Shown piece by piece: positions 52,975-61,641 of a DNA stretch of 64,000 nucleotides. The notes beneath the pieces are model-generated. The model made no database searches and was not told the DNA's origin. It was given only the letters and a program-made list of their open reading frames with translations. The position numbers were made by a program, and so were the translations under genes. Each line of letters starts with the position of its first letter. The first letter of the stretch is position 1. The stretch comes from Variovorax paradoxus. Its GTDB lineage: Bacteria; Pseudomonadota; Gammaproteobacteria; Burkholderiales; Burkholderiaceae_C. The stretch spans positions 3,148,001 to 3,212,000 of the forward strand of contig NZ_LR743507.1 of NCBI RefSeq assembly GCF_902712855.1. Direction: 5' to 3'.

Positions 52975-55382
52975 CCGCGCCGCAGGCCGGCGGCGCCCCG
53001 GGCAAGGCGCGCCGGGCGGCCGTGCTGCTGGCATGGCTGCTGGTGCTGCTGTGCGGCGTGGTGGTCATCGCCCGCACGCAGATCGGTGCCGACCTGTCCG
53101 CCTTCCTGCCGAAGAGCCCGGACGTCCGGCAGCGCGTGCTGATCGAGCAGCTGCAAAGCGGTGTCGCCTCGCGCACCCTGATGCTCGGCATCGAAGGCGG
53201 CAGTGCCGAGCAGCGCGCCGCTGTGTCGCGCGCGGTCGCCAAGGACATGCGCCAGAGCAAGCTGTTCGACCTGGTGCAGAACGGCGACACCAGCGACTGG
53301 AGCGACGCCGGCACCTGGGTGTTCCAGCACCGCTACCAGCTGTCGACCGGCGTCACGCCCGGCCAGTTCACGGCGGAGGGCCTGCGCGACGCGATCAACG
53401 AAACCCTGTCGATGCTGGGAACACCGGCCGGCAACGTCATCAAGCCTTTGCTCGACCGCGATCCGACGGGCGAAACCCAGCGCATCGCCATGGAGCTCGT
53501 GCCCGCCAGTTCTCCGCGCAGCGAGGACGGCGTGTGGATGTCGCGCAGCGCGCCGCGCGCACTGATGATCGCGACCACCCGCGCCGCCGGCAGCGATCTC
53601 GATGCGCAGGCCGTGGCCATCGCGCGCGTGCATGCCGCCTACGAGGCGGCTTCGCGGGACATGGGGGCAGACGCGCCCAAGCTGCTGCTGAGCGGCCCGC
53701 CGGTCTTCTCGGTGATGAGCCGAGACAAGATCAAGACCGAGGCGATCCATCTCGCCGTGGTGGGCGGCATCGTGATGGGCGGCTTGCTGCTGCTGGCGTT
53801 CGCCTCGCCGCGCGCGCTGGTCATCGCCTTCCTGCCGGTGGCCACGGGCGTGGTGATCGGCACCGCGAGCGTGAGCGTGGTGTTCGGCTCGGTGCACGGG
53901 CTCACGCTGGGTTTCGGCAGCACGCTGATCGGCGAGACGGTGGACTACGCCATCTACTACCTGATCCAGGCGCGGCAGGTCGGGGCGGGCGCCGTGCCCG
54001 GCACCGGCTGGCGGCGCTGGCTCGACCTGAACTGGCCCACCGTGCGGCTGGGCCTGCTGACCTCGGTGTGCGGCTTCGCTGCACTGGTGTTCTCGGGTTT
54101 CCCGGGACTGGCGCAGCTCGGCGTGTTCTCGATCGCCGGCCTCGTGGCTGCGGCGCTCGCCACCCGCTACGTGCTGCCGGTGCTTGCGCCCGATGGCGCC
54201 ACCGGCATGGGCATGCGCCGGTACATGGCGCAGCTGGCCGGCGCGCTGGTGCGCGGCCTGCCCAGCCTGCGCTGGCCGCTGGCGGCGCTCGGCGTGGCCG
54301 CGCTCGGGCTGGTGCTGTGGCAGGGCGGCCATCTGTGGCGCGCCGACCTCGGCGCCATGAGCCCGGTGCCCAAGGCCGCGCAACAGCTCGACGAGATGCT
54401 GCGCAACGACATCGGCGCCAGCGACGGCGGCGTGCTGGTGGTGGCCTACGGCGACGACGAGCAGGCTGCGTTGCGCCATACCGAAGCCGCCGCGGCGCGG
54501 CTCGACACGCTCGTGGACAAGGGCGAACTCGTCGGCTACGAGACCGTCACCCGTGTGCTGCCGAGCGTGGAGACGCAGGCGGCGCGCATCGCCAGCCTGC
54601 CAAATGCCGACACGCTGCGCACGAACCTCGCCGACGCGACCCGGGGCCTGCCGCTGCCGGCGTCGCGCCTCGGTCCCTTCGTCGACGACGTGGAGGCGGC
54701 GCGCAAGCTCTCGCCGGTGCAGCGCGCCGACCTGGCCGACGGTCCGCTCGCGTCGGTGGTCAACACGCTCATGTACGAACGCCCGGGTGGCGGCTGGGGC
54801 ACGCTGCTGGTGCTGCATCCGTCGGCCAAGTTCGACCAGGGTCGCCTCGAAGCCGCGCTTGCCGGCCTGCCCGAGGTGCAGGTGGTCGACGTCGGGCGCG
54901 AGCTCGCGAGCCTCTACCAGCGCTATCTGCACGAGGCCTTCGTGCAGGTGCTGCTCGGTGCGCTGGCGGTCGTGGTGCTGCTGGGCATCTACCTGCGTTC
55001 CTGGCGCCGGCTGGTGGCGGTGTGCCAGCCGCTGCTGTTCGCGGTGATGCTCACGCTCGGCGGCATGGCCGTTCTGCAGGCGGCGCTCGGCATCCTTCAC
55101 CTGGTGGGGCTGCTGCTGATCGTGGCGGTCGGCTCGAATTACGCGCTGTTCTTCGACCAGTTGCGCACCACAGGCCGCGCCGACGAGGACACGCTGGCGT
55201 CGCTGATGCTCGCCAACCTCACGACCGTGGTGTCCTTCGGGCTGATCGCCATTTCGGACATTCCGGCGCTGTCGTCCATCGGCCGCGTGGTGGCGCCGGG
55301 TGCGCTGCTGGCGCTGCTGCTGTCCGCCGCCTTTGCGCGGCGCGAGACGTCGCGGCAGGGCGCGCCGGCCCCGCGTGCCTGA
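52971..55382 (+). CDS. MMPL/RND-family lipid exporter
   Basis: This 803-residue inner-membrane exporter of the MMPL/HAE-3 group has about 11-12 membrane helices in two halves, each after a periplasmic loop. Landmarks are GLTLGFGSTLIGETVDYAIY and LLIVAVGSNYALFFDQLRTT in the membrane, carrying the charged residues expected for proton coupling. It opens with a hydrophobic helix (AVLLAWLLVLLCGVVVIA). It probably transports the lipid made by this operon. The start is GTG at 52971, overlapping the previous stop. Confidence 0.9.
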   Translation: MTAPQAGGAPGKARRAAVLLAWLLVLLCGVVVIARTQIGADLSAFLPKSPDVRQRVLIEQLQSGVASRTLMLGIEGGSAEQRAAVSRAVAKDMRQSKLFDLVQNGDTSDWSDAGTWVFQHRYQLSTGVTPGQFTAEGLRDAINETLSMLGTPAGNVIKPLLDRDPTGETQRIAMELVPASSPRSEDGVWMSRSAPRALMIATTRAAGSDLDAQAVAIARVHAAYEAASRDMGADAPKLLLSGPPVFSVMSRDKIKTEAIHLAVVGGIVMGGLLLLAFASPRALVIAFLPVATGVVIGTASVSVVFGSVHGLTLGFGSTLIGETVDYAIYYLIQARQVGAGAVPGTGWRRWLDLNWPTVRLGLLTSVCGFAALVFSGFPGLAQLGVFSIAGLVAAALATRYVLPVLAPDGATGMGMRRYMAQLAGALVRGLPSLRWPLAALGVAALGLVLWQGGHLWRADLGAMSPVPKAAQQLDEMLRNDIGASDGGVLVVAYGDDEQAALRHTEAAAARLDTLVDKGELVGYETVTRVLPSVETQAARIASLPNADTLRTNLADATRGLPLPASRLGPFVDDVEAARKLSPVQRADLADGPLASVVNTLMYERPGGGWGTLLVLHPSAKFDQGRLEAALAGLPEVQVVDVGRELASLYQRYLHEAFVQVLLGALAVVVLLGIYLRSWRRLVAVCQPLLFAVMLTLGGMAVLQAALGILHLVGLLLIVAVGSNYALFFDQLRTTGRADEDTLASLMLANLTTVVSFGLIAISDIPALSSIGRVVAPGALLALLLSAAFARRETSRQGAPAPRA

Positions 55383-56227
55383 TGGGAAAATCCGCAGCCA
55401 TGTCTTCCGCATCCGCCCCGCGCACCGCCGAATCCTGGCCCTGGCCCCTGGCCATCCGTGCCAGTGCGGCGTGGCACGTGGCGGCCATCGGCGCCGGGGT
55501 GCTGGTGCCCGGCGCGTTGCCCTGGGCCGTCGGCGCGATCGTGCTGAACCACGCACTGATCACCGGTGCGGGCCTCACGCCGCGCAGTTCCCTGCTGGGT
55601 CCCAACGTCACCCGGCTGCCCGAGGCCGCGGCATCGCGGCGCGAGGTGGCGATCACCATCGACGACGGCCCCGAACCCGAAGTCACGCCACGGGTGCTCG
55701 ACCTGCTCGATGCGCACGGGCAGCGCGCCACCTTCTTCTGCATCGCCGAGCGCGTATTGGCACACCCCGGGCTGGCACGCGAGATCGTCGCGCGCGGCCA
55801 CAGCATCCAGAACCACACGGCGCAGCACCGGCACAACTTCTCCTTTCTGGGGCCGCGCGGTTTCGCCGCCGAGATCGCTCGCGCGCAGGACATCCTCAGC
55901 GACGTGACCGACCAGCGACCGACTTGCTTCCGCGCACCCGCCGGGCTGCGCAACCCGTTCCTCGAACCCGTCCTGCACCGCCTGGGCCTGTCGCTCGTGA
56001 GCTGGACGCGCCGCGGCTTCGACACGCGCGAAGGCGACGCCGCCAAGGTGATGGCGCGCCTGAGCCGCAACCTGCAGGCCCGCGACATCCTGTTGCTGCA
56101 CGACGGCAACGCGGCGCGCACGGCCGACGGACAACCTGTTTTGCTGGAGGTATTGCCCTTGCTTCTCGAACGCCTGCGTGCCGAAGGACTGCGCGCCGTG
56201 ACCCTGCCCGAAGGGCTGAAGCCATGA
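55382..56227 (+). CDS. Polysaccharide deacetylase (NodB) family protein
   Basis: This 281-residue protein has a NodB fold: ITIDDGPEPEVTP (about 90-102) and a metal-binding HSIQNHTAQH. The catalytic segment CFRAPAGLRNPF and late RDILLLHDG follow. The N-terminus holds hydrophobic stretches (WHVAAIGAGVLVPGALPW), suggesting membrane anchoring. Polysaccharide deacetylases are not core enzymes of aryl-polyene clusters; this one may act on a sugar head group. The ATG overlaps the exporter stop (TGATG); an ATG at 55400 is an alternative. Confidence 0.87.
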   Translation: MGKSAAMSSASAPRTAESWPWPLAIRASAAWHVAAIGAGVLVPGALPWAVGAIVLNHALITGAGLTPRSSLLGPNVTRLPEAAASRREVAITIDDGPEPEVTPRVLDLLDAHGQRATFFCIAERVLAHPGLAREIVARGHSIQNHTAQHRHNFSFLGPRGFAAEIARAQDILSDVTDQRPTCFRAPAGLRNPFLEPVLHRLGLSLVSWTRRGFDTREGDAAKVMARLSRNLQARDILLLHDGNAARTADGQPVLLEVLPLLLERLRAEGLRAVTLPEGLKP

Positions 56228-57000
56228 GCGCGGTGATGTCGCCGTCGCCATCGACCGACAAGGCCTGGCGCGAACTGCACGAGGCCGCGACCGCTCCCTA
56301 CAAGAAGGGCGGCAGCTTCGCCTGGCATTTCGCGCGCGGCAAGCTGGGGCGCGACCCGGTGTTCCGCGGGCTGCTCGAACGCGGTCTGGTCGAGGCGGCA
56401 CACCGGCGGGTGGTGGACATCGGCTGCGGACAGGGCCTGTTCGCGAGCCTGCTGGCCTCTATGAGCGCCATGCAGAAGCAGGGCCGCTGGCCGTCGACAT
56501 GGTTCGCCACGCCCGAGCGCGCCGACTACACCGGCATCGAGCTGATGCCCAAGGACATCGCGCGCGCGCAGGCTTCCATCGGGCACCTGCAGCCGGCGCC
56601 CAGGCTGGTGTGCGCCGACATGTGCTCGGCCGAACTGCCCGATTGCGACCTCGTTGTGATCCTCGACGTGCTGCACTACGTGAACCTCGAGGCCCAGGAG
56701 GGCGTGCTGGTTCGCGTGCGCGACGCGCTGCGCCGTGGCGGCAACCCGCAGGCGCGGCTGCTGCTGCGCGTGGGTGATGCGTCTAGCCGCCGCGGGTTTG
56801 CGATCAGCCAATGGGTCGACCGCACGGTCACCCGCATCCGCGGGCACAAGGTCTCGCCGACCTGGGGGCGCCCGCTGTCGGAATGGACCGCGCTGCTCGA
56901 GCGCCTTGGCTTCCGCGTGCGCAGCATCCCGATGAGCGAAGGCACGCCCTTCGCCAATGTGCTGCTGGTGGCAGATCTGCAGCAGGGCAGTTCTGCATGA
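56224..57000 (+). CDS. Class I SAM-dependent methyltransferase
   Basis: This 258-residue methyltransferase shows motif I VVDIGCGQGLF (about 63-73), then YTGIELMPKDIARAQ and the motif-IV-like CDLVVILDVLHYV. It resembles the methyltransferase of aryl-polyene clusters, which methylates the aryl head. The ATG overlaps the deacetylase stop (ATGA). A 49-bp gap separates it from the dehydratase gene. Confidence 0.87.
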   Translation: MSAVMSPSPSTDKAWRELHEAATAPYKKGGSFAWHFARGKLGRDPVFRGLLERGLVEAAHRRVVDIGCGQGLFASLLASMSAMQKQGRWPSTWFATPERADYTGIELMPKDIARAQASIGHLQPAPRLVCADMCSAELPDCDLVVILDVLHYVNLEAQEGVLVRVRDALRRGGNPQARLLLRVGDASSRRGFAISQWVDRTVTRIRGHKVSPTWGRPLSEWTALLERLGFRVRSIPMSEGTPFANVLLVADLQQGSSA

Positions 57001-57049
57001 GCGTCATGTCCTGGAGCCTCAGGCACGTCCGCGCCGCGGAGTCGATTCG

Positions 57050-57523
57050 ATGACCGCCCCGCAGACGCTCGACCGCGCCGGCATCGCCCTGCGCATTCCG
57101 CACAGCGGCAGCATGTGCCTTCTGGAACGGCTCGAGAGCTGGGACGAGATGGCCATCCACTGCAGCACCCGCACGCATGCCCGGCCGGACAACCCGCTGC
57201 GCACCGAAGGCGGGCTGCTCGCTCCCAATGCCATCGAGTACGCGGCGCAGGCCATGGCGCTGCACGGCGGCCTGCTGGCGGCCGAGGGCAGCACGCCGTC
57301 GGCCGGGTTCCTGGCAAGCGCGCGCAACGTCAGGCTGGCGGTGGCTCGGCTCGATGACGTGGCCGGCGCGCTGCAGGTGCGCGCCCAGCGCCTGTCGGGC
57401 GACGACCGCCAGATTCTTTATGCATTCACGGTGGCAGCCGACGACGGCCGCATGCTGGCCGAGGGCCGCGCCGTGGTCGTCCTCAATACGCCCCTGGCCA
57501 CAGAAAGCACCCGATCGCCATGA
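57050..57523 (+). CDS. ApeP-like 3-hydroxyacyl-ACP dehydratase (hotdog fold)
   Basis: This 157-residue hotdog protein resembles the ApeP dehydratase: IPHSGSMCLLERLESWD (17-33; family form PHxGxMxLLD), followed by HARPDNPLRTEGGLLAP and a Gly-rich, strand-forming rest. It catalyses dehydration of the 3-hydroxyacyl-ACP in each elongation round. The FabZ-type His is not in a conventional motif, so its active site should match ApeP. GGAG precedes the ATG at 57050, and the ketoreductase start overlaps its stop. Confidence 0.82.
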   Translation: MTAPQTLDRAGIALRIPHSGSMCLLERLESWDEMAIHCSTRTHARPDNPLRTEGGLLAPNAIEYAAQAMALHGGLLAAEGSTPSAGFLASARNVRLAVARLDDVAGALQVRAQRLSGDDRQILYAFTVAADDGRMLAEGRAVVVLNTPLATESTRSP

Positions 57524-58251
57524 GTCTCGAAGGAAAACGCGCACTGATCACCGGTGCCAGCGGCGCACTCGGCGCAGCCATGGCCGAGCGGCTGGCGCGC
57601 GATGGCGCCACGGTGCTGCTGCATGCGAACTCTCGGCCCGAGGCGGTCGAGCAACTGGCCGCATCGATTGCGGCGTCGGGCGGCAAGGCGGAATGCCATG
57701 TGTTCGACCTGCGCAGCGACGACGCCTGTGCGGCGGGCGTGGCGCGCGTCCTCGAAGCCGGTCCGGTGCAGATCCTGGTCAACAACGCAGGCGTGCACGA
57801 CGACGCCGTGCTGCCCGGCATGCGTGCCGAACAGTGGCACAAGGTGATCGACGTGTCGCTGAACGGCTTCTTCCGCGTCACGCAGCCGTTGCTCTTGCCG
57901 ATGATGCGCACGCGCTGGGGCCGCATCCTGAACATCTCCTCGGTGGCTGCGATCGCCGGCAACAAGGGCCAGGTGAACTATGCCGCCGCCAAGGGCGCAT
58001 TGAACAGCGCGACCAAGGCGCTGTCGCTCGAAGTGGCGTCGCGCGGTGTCACGGTGAACGCGATCGCGCCCGGGATCATCGCGTCGCCGATGGCGGACGC
58101 CGTGTTCGATCAGGCAGTCATCAACCAGATGGTGCCTGTGAAGCGGGCGGGCACGCCGCAGGAAGTGGCCGCGCTGGCCGCGTTCCTGGCGAGCGACGAA
58201 GCCGCTTACATCACCGGCCAGGTGATCTCGATCAACGGCGGGATGATCTGA
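57520..58251 (+). CDS. 3-oxoacyl-ACP reductase, FabG-like
   Basis: This 243-residue short-chain dehydrogenase shows the Rossmann motif TGASGALG (11-18), NNAGVHDD (88-95 region), ISSVAAIAG and the catalytic YAAAK in NYAAAKGALNS (about 152). It ends in TGQVISINGGMI. It reduces the 3-oxoacyl-ACP to 3-hydroxyacyl-ACP (NADPH type). The ATG overlaps the dehydratase stop (ATGA). It is the last gene of the operon; no ketosynthase follows. Confidence 0.9.
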   Translation: MSLEGKRALITGASGALGAAMAERLARDGATVLLHANSRPEAVEQLAASIAASGGKAECHVFDLRSDDACAAGVARVLEAGPVQILVNNAGVHDDAVLPGMRAEQWHKVIDVSLNGFFRVTQPLLLPMMRTRWGRILNISSVAAIAGNKGQVNYAAAKGALNSATKALSLEVASRGVTVNAIAPGIIASPMADAVFDQAVINQMVPVKRAGTPQEVAALAAFLASDEAAYITGQVISINGGMI

Positions 58252-58259
58252 GTTTCTTT

Positions 58260-58278
58260 CCTCTCCGGATGGGAGAGG
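58260..58278. terminator. Hairpin between convergent ends
   Basis: CCTCTCC and GGAGAGG arms flank GGATG, in the 70-bp gap between the ketoreductase gene and the convergent ParA-like gene. No T-run follows on the plus strand, and only AAAGAAA on the minus strand, so terminator strength is doubtful. Confidence 0.4.
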
Positions 58279-58321
58279 ATGGCGGTGGGGCAGGCGCCGT
58301 CGTGCCGCGCCGGCCCGGGGC

Positions 58322-59014
58322 CTACAGCGGCAAGGTGTCGAATGCCGCGTAGGCCGTCGCCAGCCACGATTTCACCCGCTGGCGCTCCAGCAGGCCCAGC
58401 GCATGCGGCCCTTCGCGATCGTTCACTGCCTTCCAGAAACTGGCGTTTTGCGCATCGATCTTGCGCATGCTCGCGTCGTGCAGGCGTGGCAGGGCGATCA
58501 CGCGCGCGCCGTTGGCCGTGGCCTTCGAGAGCGACTGCGAGCCCAGCAGCATGCCGAAGTCGCTGCCGCGCCCGTAGTTCTGCACCACGATGTAGTTGGG
58601 CCGGTTGCCGAAGGTGTCGATCAACGTGCCGAGCAGGTCGGTCGAGTCCTTGCCGTCGTCCAGCACATGCCAGAAGTTGACCGTGACGCCGATCTCGGCG
58701 AAGACATCGAACAGGTCCGATTCCTTGATCCAGCGCGAGAGCGGCGCCAACGTCTGCGCGGCGAGGTCGACGATCACGCTTTGCTGCGGGTTGGTCTCGA
58801 AGCCGTTGACGACCGTGTCGAGGCCCTCGAAGCTGTCGACCACCACGGGCGAAGCGAAGCCTTCGTAGAAGCGCGTGAACGAGCTGTGCGAGCGGTCGGT
58901 GTCGAAGCCGGTGAACGGCCGGCTGTGGTCGATGAAGTACTGGGCCAGCACACGCGCCGTGACCGACTTGCCGACACCGCCTTTTTCGCCGCCGATGAAA
59001 TTGATGGAGCTCAT
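58322..59014 (-). CDS. Orphan ParA/MinD-like ATPase
   Basis: This 230-residue P-loop ATPase of the ParA/MinD superfamily has the deviant Walker A KGGVGKS (residues 11-17) within GGEKGGVGKSV. Later motifs are unusual: FTGFDTDRSHSSFTRFYE and SVIVDLAAQ, and no MinD membrane helix. It resembles MobD-type or cellulose-operon-like ParA proteins in size. No ParB or partner gene is adjacent. Its gene stands alone between the lipid operon and hipBA. The substrate or cargo is unknown. Confidence 0.8.
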   Translation of the reverse strand: MSSINFIGGEKGGVGKSVTARVLAQYFIDHSRPFTGFDTDRSHSSFTRFYEGFASPVVVDSFEGLDTVVNGFETNPQQSVIVDLAAQTLAPLSRWIKESDLFDVFAEIGVTVNFWHVLDDGKDSTDLLGTLIDTFGNRPNYIVVQNYGRGSDFGMLLGSQSLSKATANGARVIALPRLHDASMRKIDAQNASFWKAVNDREGPHALGLLERQRVKSWLATAYAAFDTLPL

Positions 59015-59086
59015 GAGTTGCTGCTGCCTCGAATGGGTTGAGGGGTGGAGGGCCGATTCATTCTAGGGGCGCGTTTTTGCGGGGCG

Positions 59087-60379
59087 CTACCTGCCTCGCT
59101 TGCGCATCGACTGCAGCAAGGGGTGTGCCTGCAAGCGCTGCTGGAGTTTCTTCTTCCAGGGCGCTGGCAACGTGGATGCGTCGATCATGTCGGGCCATTG
59201 TTCGCGCGCCAGCCGCGCAGTGTCCGCGACCACGCGGCGCACCATCGGCTCGTGCAGACCGGTCGAGAAGCAGAAGGCGCGAACGTTGGCCGGGCTGAAC
59301 AGCGCCGACCGCCTTGCCGTGGCGGATGCGGCCGGCAGCAGGGGCAAGGCATGGCCGTCCACGCCCTGCATTGCGGCATAGGCCACGATGTCGTAGGCCG
59401 GTGCCAGCCGCGGCGCGAGGCCGTCGGGGTAGAGCACGCCGAAGTTCTTCAGGTGGGCGTCGGGGTTGCCGAGCAGGTCGTTCACCACGAGCCGCCGCAA
59501 CAGCTCGAACACCGCGTCGTCGCCCAGCGATGGAAACGCGCGCATCGCCAGCGCCATGTCGAGATAGCTCGCGGTGTACTTGTGCATCGGGTCGATCGCC
59601 AGCACTTGCGCGAAGTCCTCGAAATGGATGCGGCGCGCGCCGTCTCGGTCGAAGCGCGTCACGGCCAGGAATTCAGGCTCGTCGGGCAGGGCGTAGCTGT
59701 GCTCGGCCGCAATGGCCGACAGCGGCGCCAGTTCGGCATGGCACACCTCGACGCCTGCCGCGCCGGCCATCTGCAGGGACAGCATCTCGAGCTGCGGCAT
59801 GTGAGGCCGTCCCGCGACCGGCAGCTTGGCGATGACGCGCGTGCTGGCGCCGGCGCGCGTGCGAGCCACGTAGCGTCCGCCCTGGCGGCGCAGGCCCAGC
59901 TTGGGTTGCACGCCCGAGACCGAGATGCCCTGCGGCAGCGGCAACTCGACCACCGACATTTCGAGCGCGTCCTGGTCCTGTGTGATGAGCCGCTGCAGCG
60001 TGCCGCGATCGACGGAGACCGGCCGGGCGCTCACGGCACCGGGCAGGTCGCCGCCGCAGGCCGCGAGCAGTTCGAAATGGTCGTTTTCGCGGCACCCGCG
60101 CAGCTGCGCGATGTGGCTGCGCAGCACGCCTTCGGGCAGCAGGTTCTGGAAGAAGCTGGGCAGCTGGCCGCCCTGGGCGTTGAAGAGCGGGTTCTTCACG
60201 TCGCTCCACAGCGCCGATTGGGCTGCCGTATCGCTCGCCACCATCGAGAGCGACAGCACCTCGGCCGGCGGATTGGCGACCAGTTCGGGCTCAGCGACGA
60301 AGCGGCACAGGTCGGCGTACTGGAACAGCTTGCCGAAGCGGCGAGTGCCGAGCGCGATCTCGAGGATCTTGACGTTCAT
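59087..60379 (-). CDS. hipA: HipA-family serine/threonine kinase toxin
   Basis: This 430-residue HipA has an N-terminal couple_hipA domain (FQNLLPEGVLRSHIAQLRGC) and a kinase-like C-terminal HipA_C domain with the ATP-binding loop GVQPKLGLRR (about 155), the catalytic-loop GNPDAHLKNFG (Asp and Asn, about 318) and YDIVAYAAM. HipA toxins phosphorylate glutamyl-tRNA synthetase in E. coli. The order is hipB then hipA with an ATGA overlap, the usual antitoxin-first layout. Length and motifs are intact, so it looks functional. Confidence 0.93.
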   Translation of the reverse strand: MNVKILEIALGTRRFGKLFQYADLCRFVAEPELVANPPAEVLSLSMVASDTAAQSALWSDVKNPLFNAQGGQLPSFFQNLLPEGVLRSHIAQLRGCRENDHFELLAACGGDLPGAVSARPVSVDRGTLQRLITQDQDALEMSVVELPLPQGISVSGVQPKLGLRRQGGRYVARTRAGASTRVIAKLPVAGRPHMPQLEMLSLQMAGAAGVEVCHAELAPLSAIAAEHSYALPDEPEFLAVTRFDRDGARRIHFEDFAQVLAIDPMHKYTASYLDMALAMRAFPSLGDDAVFELLRRLVVNDLLGNPDAHLKNFGVLYPDGLAPRLAPAYDIVAYAAMQGVDGHALPLLPAASATARRSALFSPANVRAFCFSTGLHEPMVRRVVADTARLAREQWPDMIDASTLPAPWKKKLQQRLQAHPLLQSMRKRGR

Positions 60380-60699
60380 GACGACGATGGCGGTGCGCGC
60401 CGCTGGCCTGGGGGCGGCGACGGCGCCTGGGCCACCGCCTGCCCGATGCGCGTGGTGACAGGGCGATAGCCGGGTTCGGTGGCAGCAGGTTCTCCGAAGC
60501 CCTTGGGCGCAAGCTGCAGTTCGAGTCCCAGCGCGTCGACCAGTGCCAGCAGCGACGACAGCTGCGGATTGCCGCGCAGGCTCAACGCGTTGCGCACCGA
60601 GCGCTCTGTGAGTCCGGAGCGCAGGGCGATCTCGGCATTCGAAATGCCGGCAACTTCGCGGCGGGCGGCCAGCGCGGTGATGAGGCCTTGCTTGTTCAT
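60376..60699 (-). CDS. hipB: HipB-like antitoxin (XRE-family DNA-binding protein)
   Basis: This 107-residue protein has a helix-turn-helix region (about 15-60; GISNAEIALRSGLTERSVRN) and then LLALVDALGLELQLAP, typical of HipB relatives. A Pro/Arg-rich C-terminal tail follows, which in HipB families can be the degradation-sensitive tail. The ATG at 60699 has no clear ribosome site. An inverted repeat directly upstream is a probable operator. Confidence 0.88.
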   Translation of the reverse strand: MNKQGLITALAARREVAGISNAEIALRSGLTERSVRNALSLRGNPQLSSLLALVDALGLELQLAPKGFGEPAATEPGYRPVTTRIGQAVAQAPSPPPGQRRAPPSSS

Positions 60700-60742
60700 G
60701 GAAATATATTACCGCAAACCCAAATTTAAGAAATATGTTTCC
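60700..60742. promoter_or_regulatory. Probable HipB operator (inverted repeat)
   Basis: GGAAATATATT at 60700-60710 and AAATATGTTTCC at 60731-60742 form an inverted repeat spaced by about 20 bp, starting one base from the hipB start codon. The region is AT-rich in otherwise GC-rich DNA. It fits autoregulation by HipB/HipBA. Confidence 0.65.
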
Positions 60743-60768
60743 GCGCCATTCGATCGAATCGGCACGGG

Positions 60769-61527
60769 CTACTTGGGCACCAGCGTGAAGAAGGGCATGA
60801 CCACACCCATTACCCAGTTCTGCCCGAAATCGAGTGCCGCGCGGCGGTACTTCTCGTCGGCCTGCGCGGCCATCAGGTCGAGCCGGGCCACCACCTTCGA
60901 CAACTCGCGGTCGGCCACGAGGTTGCGCCCGCGATCGCTGATCTCGGTGGCCAGCAGCAGCGGCTGGCCGTCGGAGCCGGCCTTGGAGGAAATCAGCCAC
61001 AGCGAGATCTCGAAATTGCGTGCGGCCCGGAAGCTGTTCTCGGCGTTCACGCCGTCGATCATGGTCTGGTCCCAGGTGTCGCCGTTGGCCTGCTTGAGCA
61101 TCGTGGCCCAGCCGACCACCAGCGCTGCCACGCGGTCGCCCTGGAAGCCCTGCGGCGCGGTGTCGAAGGCCATGCGGATCGCGTCGATGCCGGTGGCGCC
61201 CTTCAGTTCGGGCAATGGGGGGCCCTTGAGCACCGCGTCCCAGGCGCGCTGGGTGGCGTCGTCCATGCTGGCCGCGGACTTGCGCCATTCGCGCGGGTTG
61301 CGCTTGTAGAGCGTGCTCTGGACGCGCCGGACCGACTGCAGGTTGTCGCGCAGCGACAGGTTGGCGATGCGGTTGGCGCCCGATTGCAGCCATTCCTGGT
61401 TGCTGTAGGGCTCCGCGCGCTGCGTGTCGCGCATCGACGAACAGCCCGCGGCGCCGAGCAGGGCGGCCATGCCCGCCAGCAGGCAGGTTCGTCGGATGGC
61501 GAGGGGGGAAACCAGGGAATCGCTCAT
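60769..61527 (-). CDS. Predicted lipoprotein of unknown function
   Basis: This 252-residue protein has a lipoprotein signal with lipobox GAAGC (Cys29) and no recognised domain. The mature part is helical, with NQEWLQSGANRIANLSLRDN, and a helix-rich middle (FRAARNFEISLWLIS). It diverges from smc across 114 bp, a neighbourhood I recall in related genomes, though that gives no function. The ATG at 61527 is the only start before the signal peptide. Confidence 0.72.
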   Translation of the reverse strand: MSDSLVSPLAIRRTCLLAGMAALLGAAGCSSMRDTQRAEPYSNQEWLQSGANRIANLSLRDNLQSVRRVQSTLYKRNPREWRKSAASMDDATQRAWDAVLKGPPLPELKGATGIDAIRMAFDTAPQGFQGDRVAALVVGWATMLKQANGDTWDQTMIDGVNAENSFRAARNFEISLWLISSKAGSDGQPLLLATEISDRGRNLVADRELSKVVARLDLMAAQADEKYRRAALDFGQNWVMGVVMPFFTLVPK

Positions 61528-61608
61528 GCCCTGACGTTATCATCCACGGCTTGGGCGGCGGCCTGCTGCAAGCTGCAGGCCCGTGCAATTTTCCTTACAA
61601 ATCAATAC

Positions 61609-61626
61609 CTTGGCGCTACAGCCAAG
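61609..61626. promoter_or_regulatory. Perfect inverted repeat upstream of smc
   Basis: CTTGGC (61609-61614) and GCCAAG (61621-61626) flank GCTACA. It lies 15 bp before the smc start codon, in the leader, and could be a protein-binding palindrome or hairpin near the ribosome site. Confidence 0.45.
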
Positions 61627-61641
61627 CCAGGCCGACAAGTC

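Noticed and set aside
52722..55556. Long minus-strand frame antisense to the exporter gene
   Set aside because: Arg/His-rich shadow of a certain membrane-protein gene.
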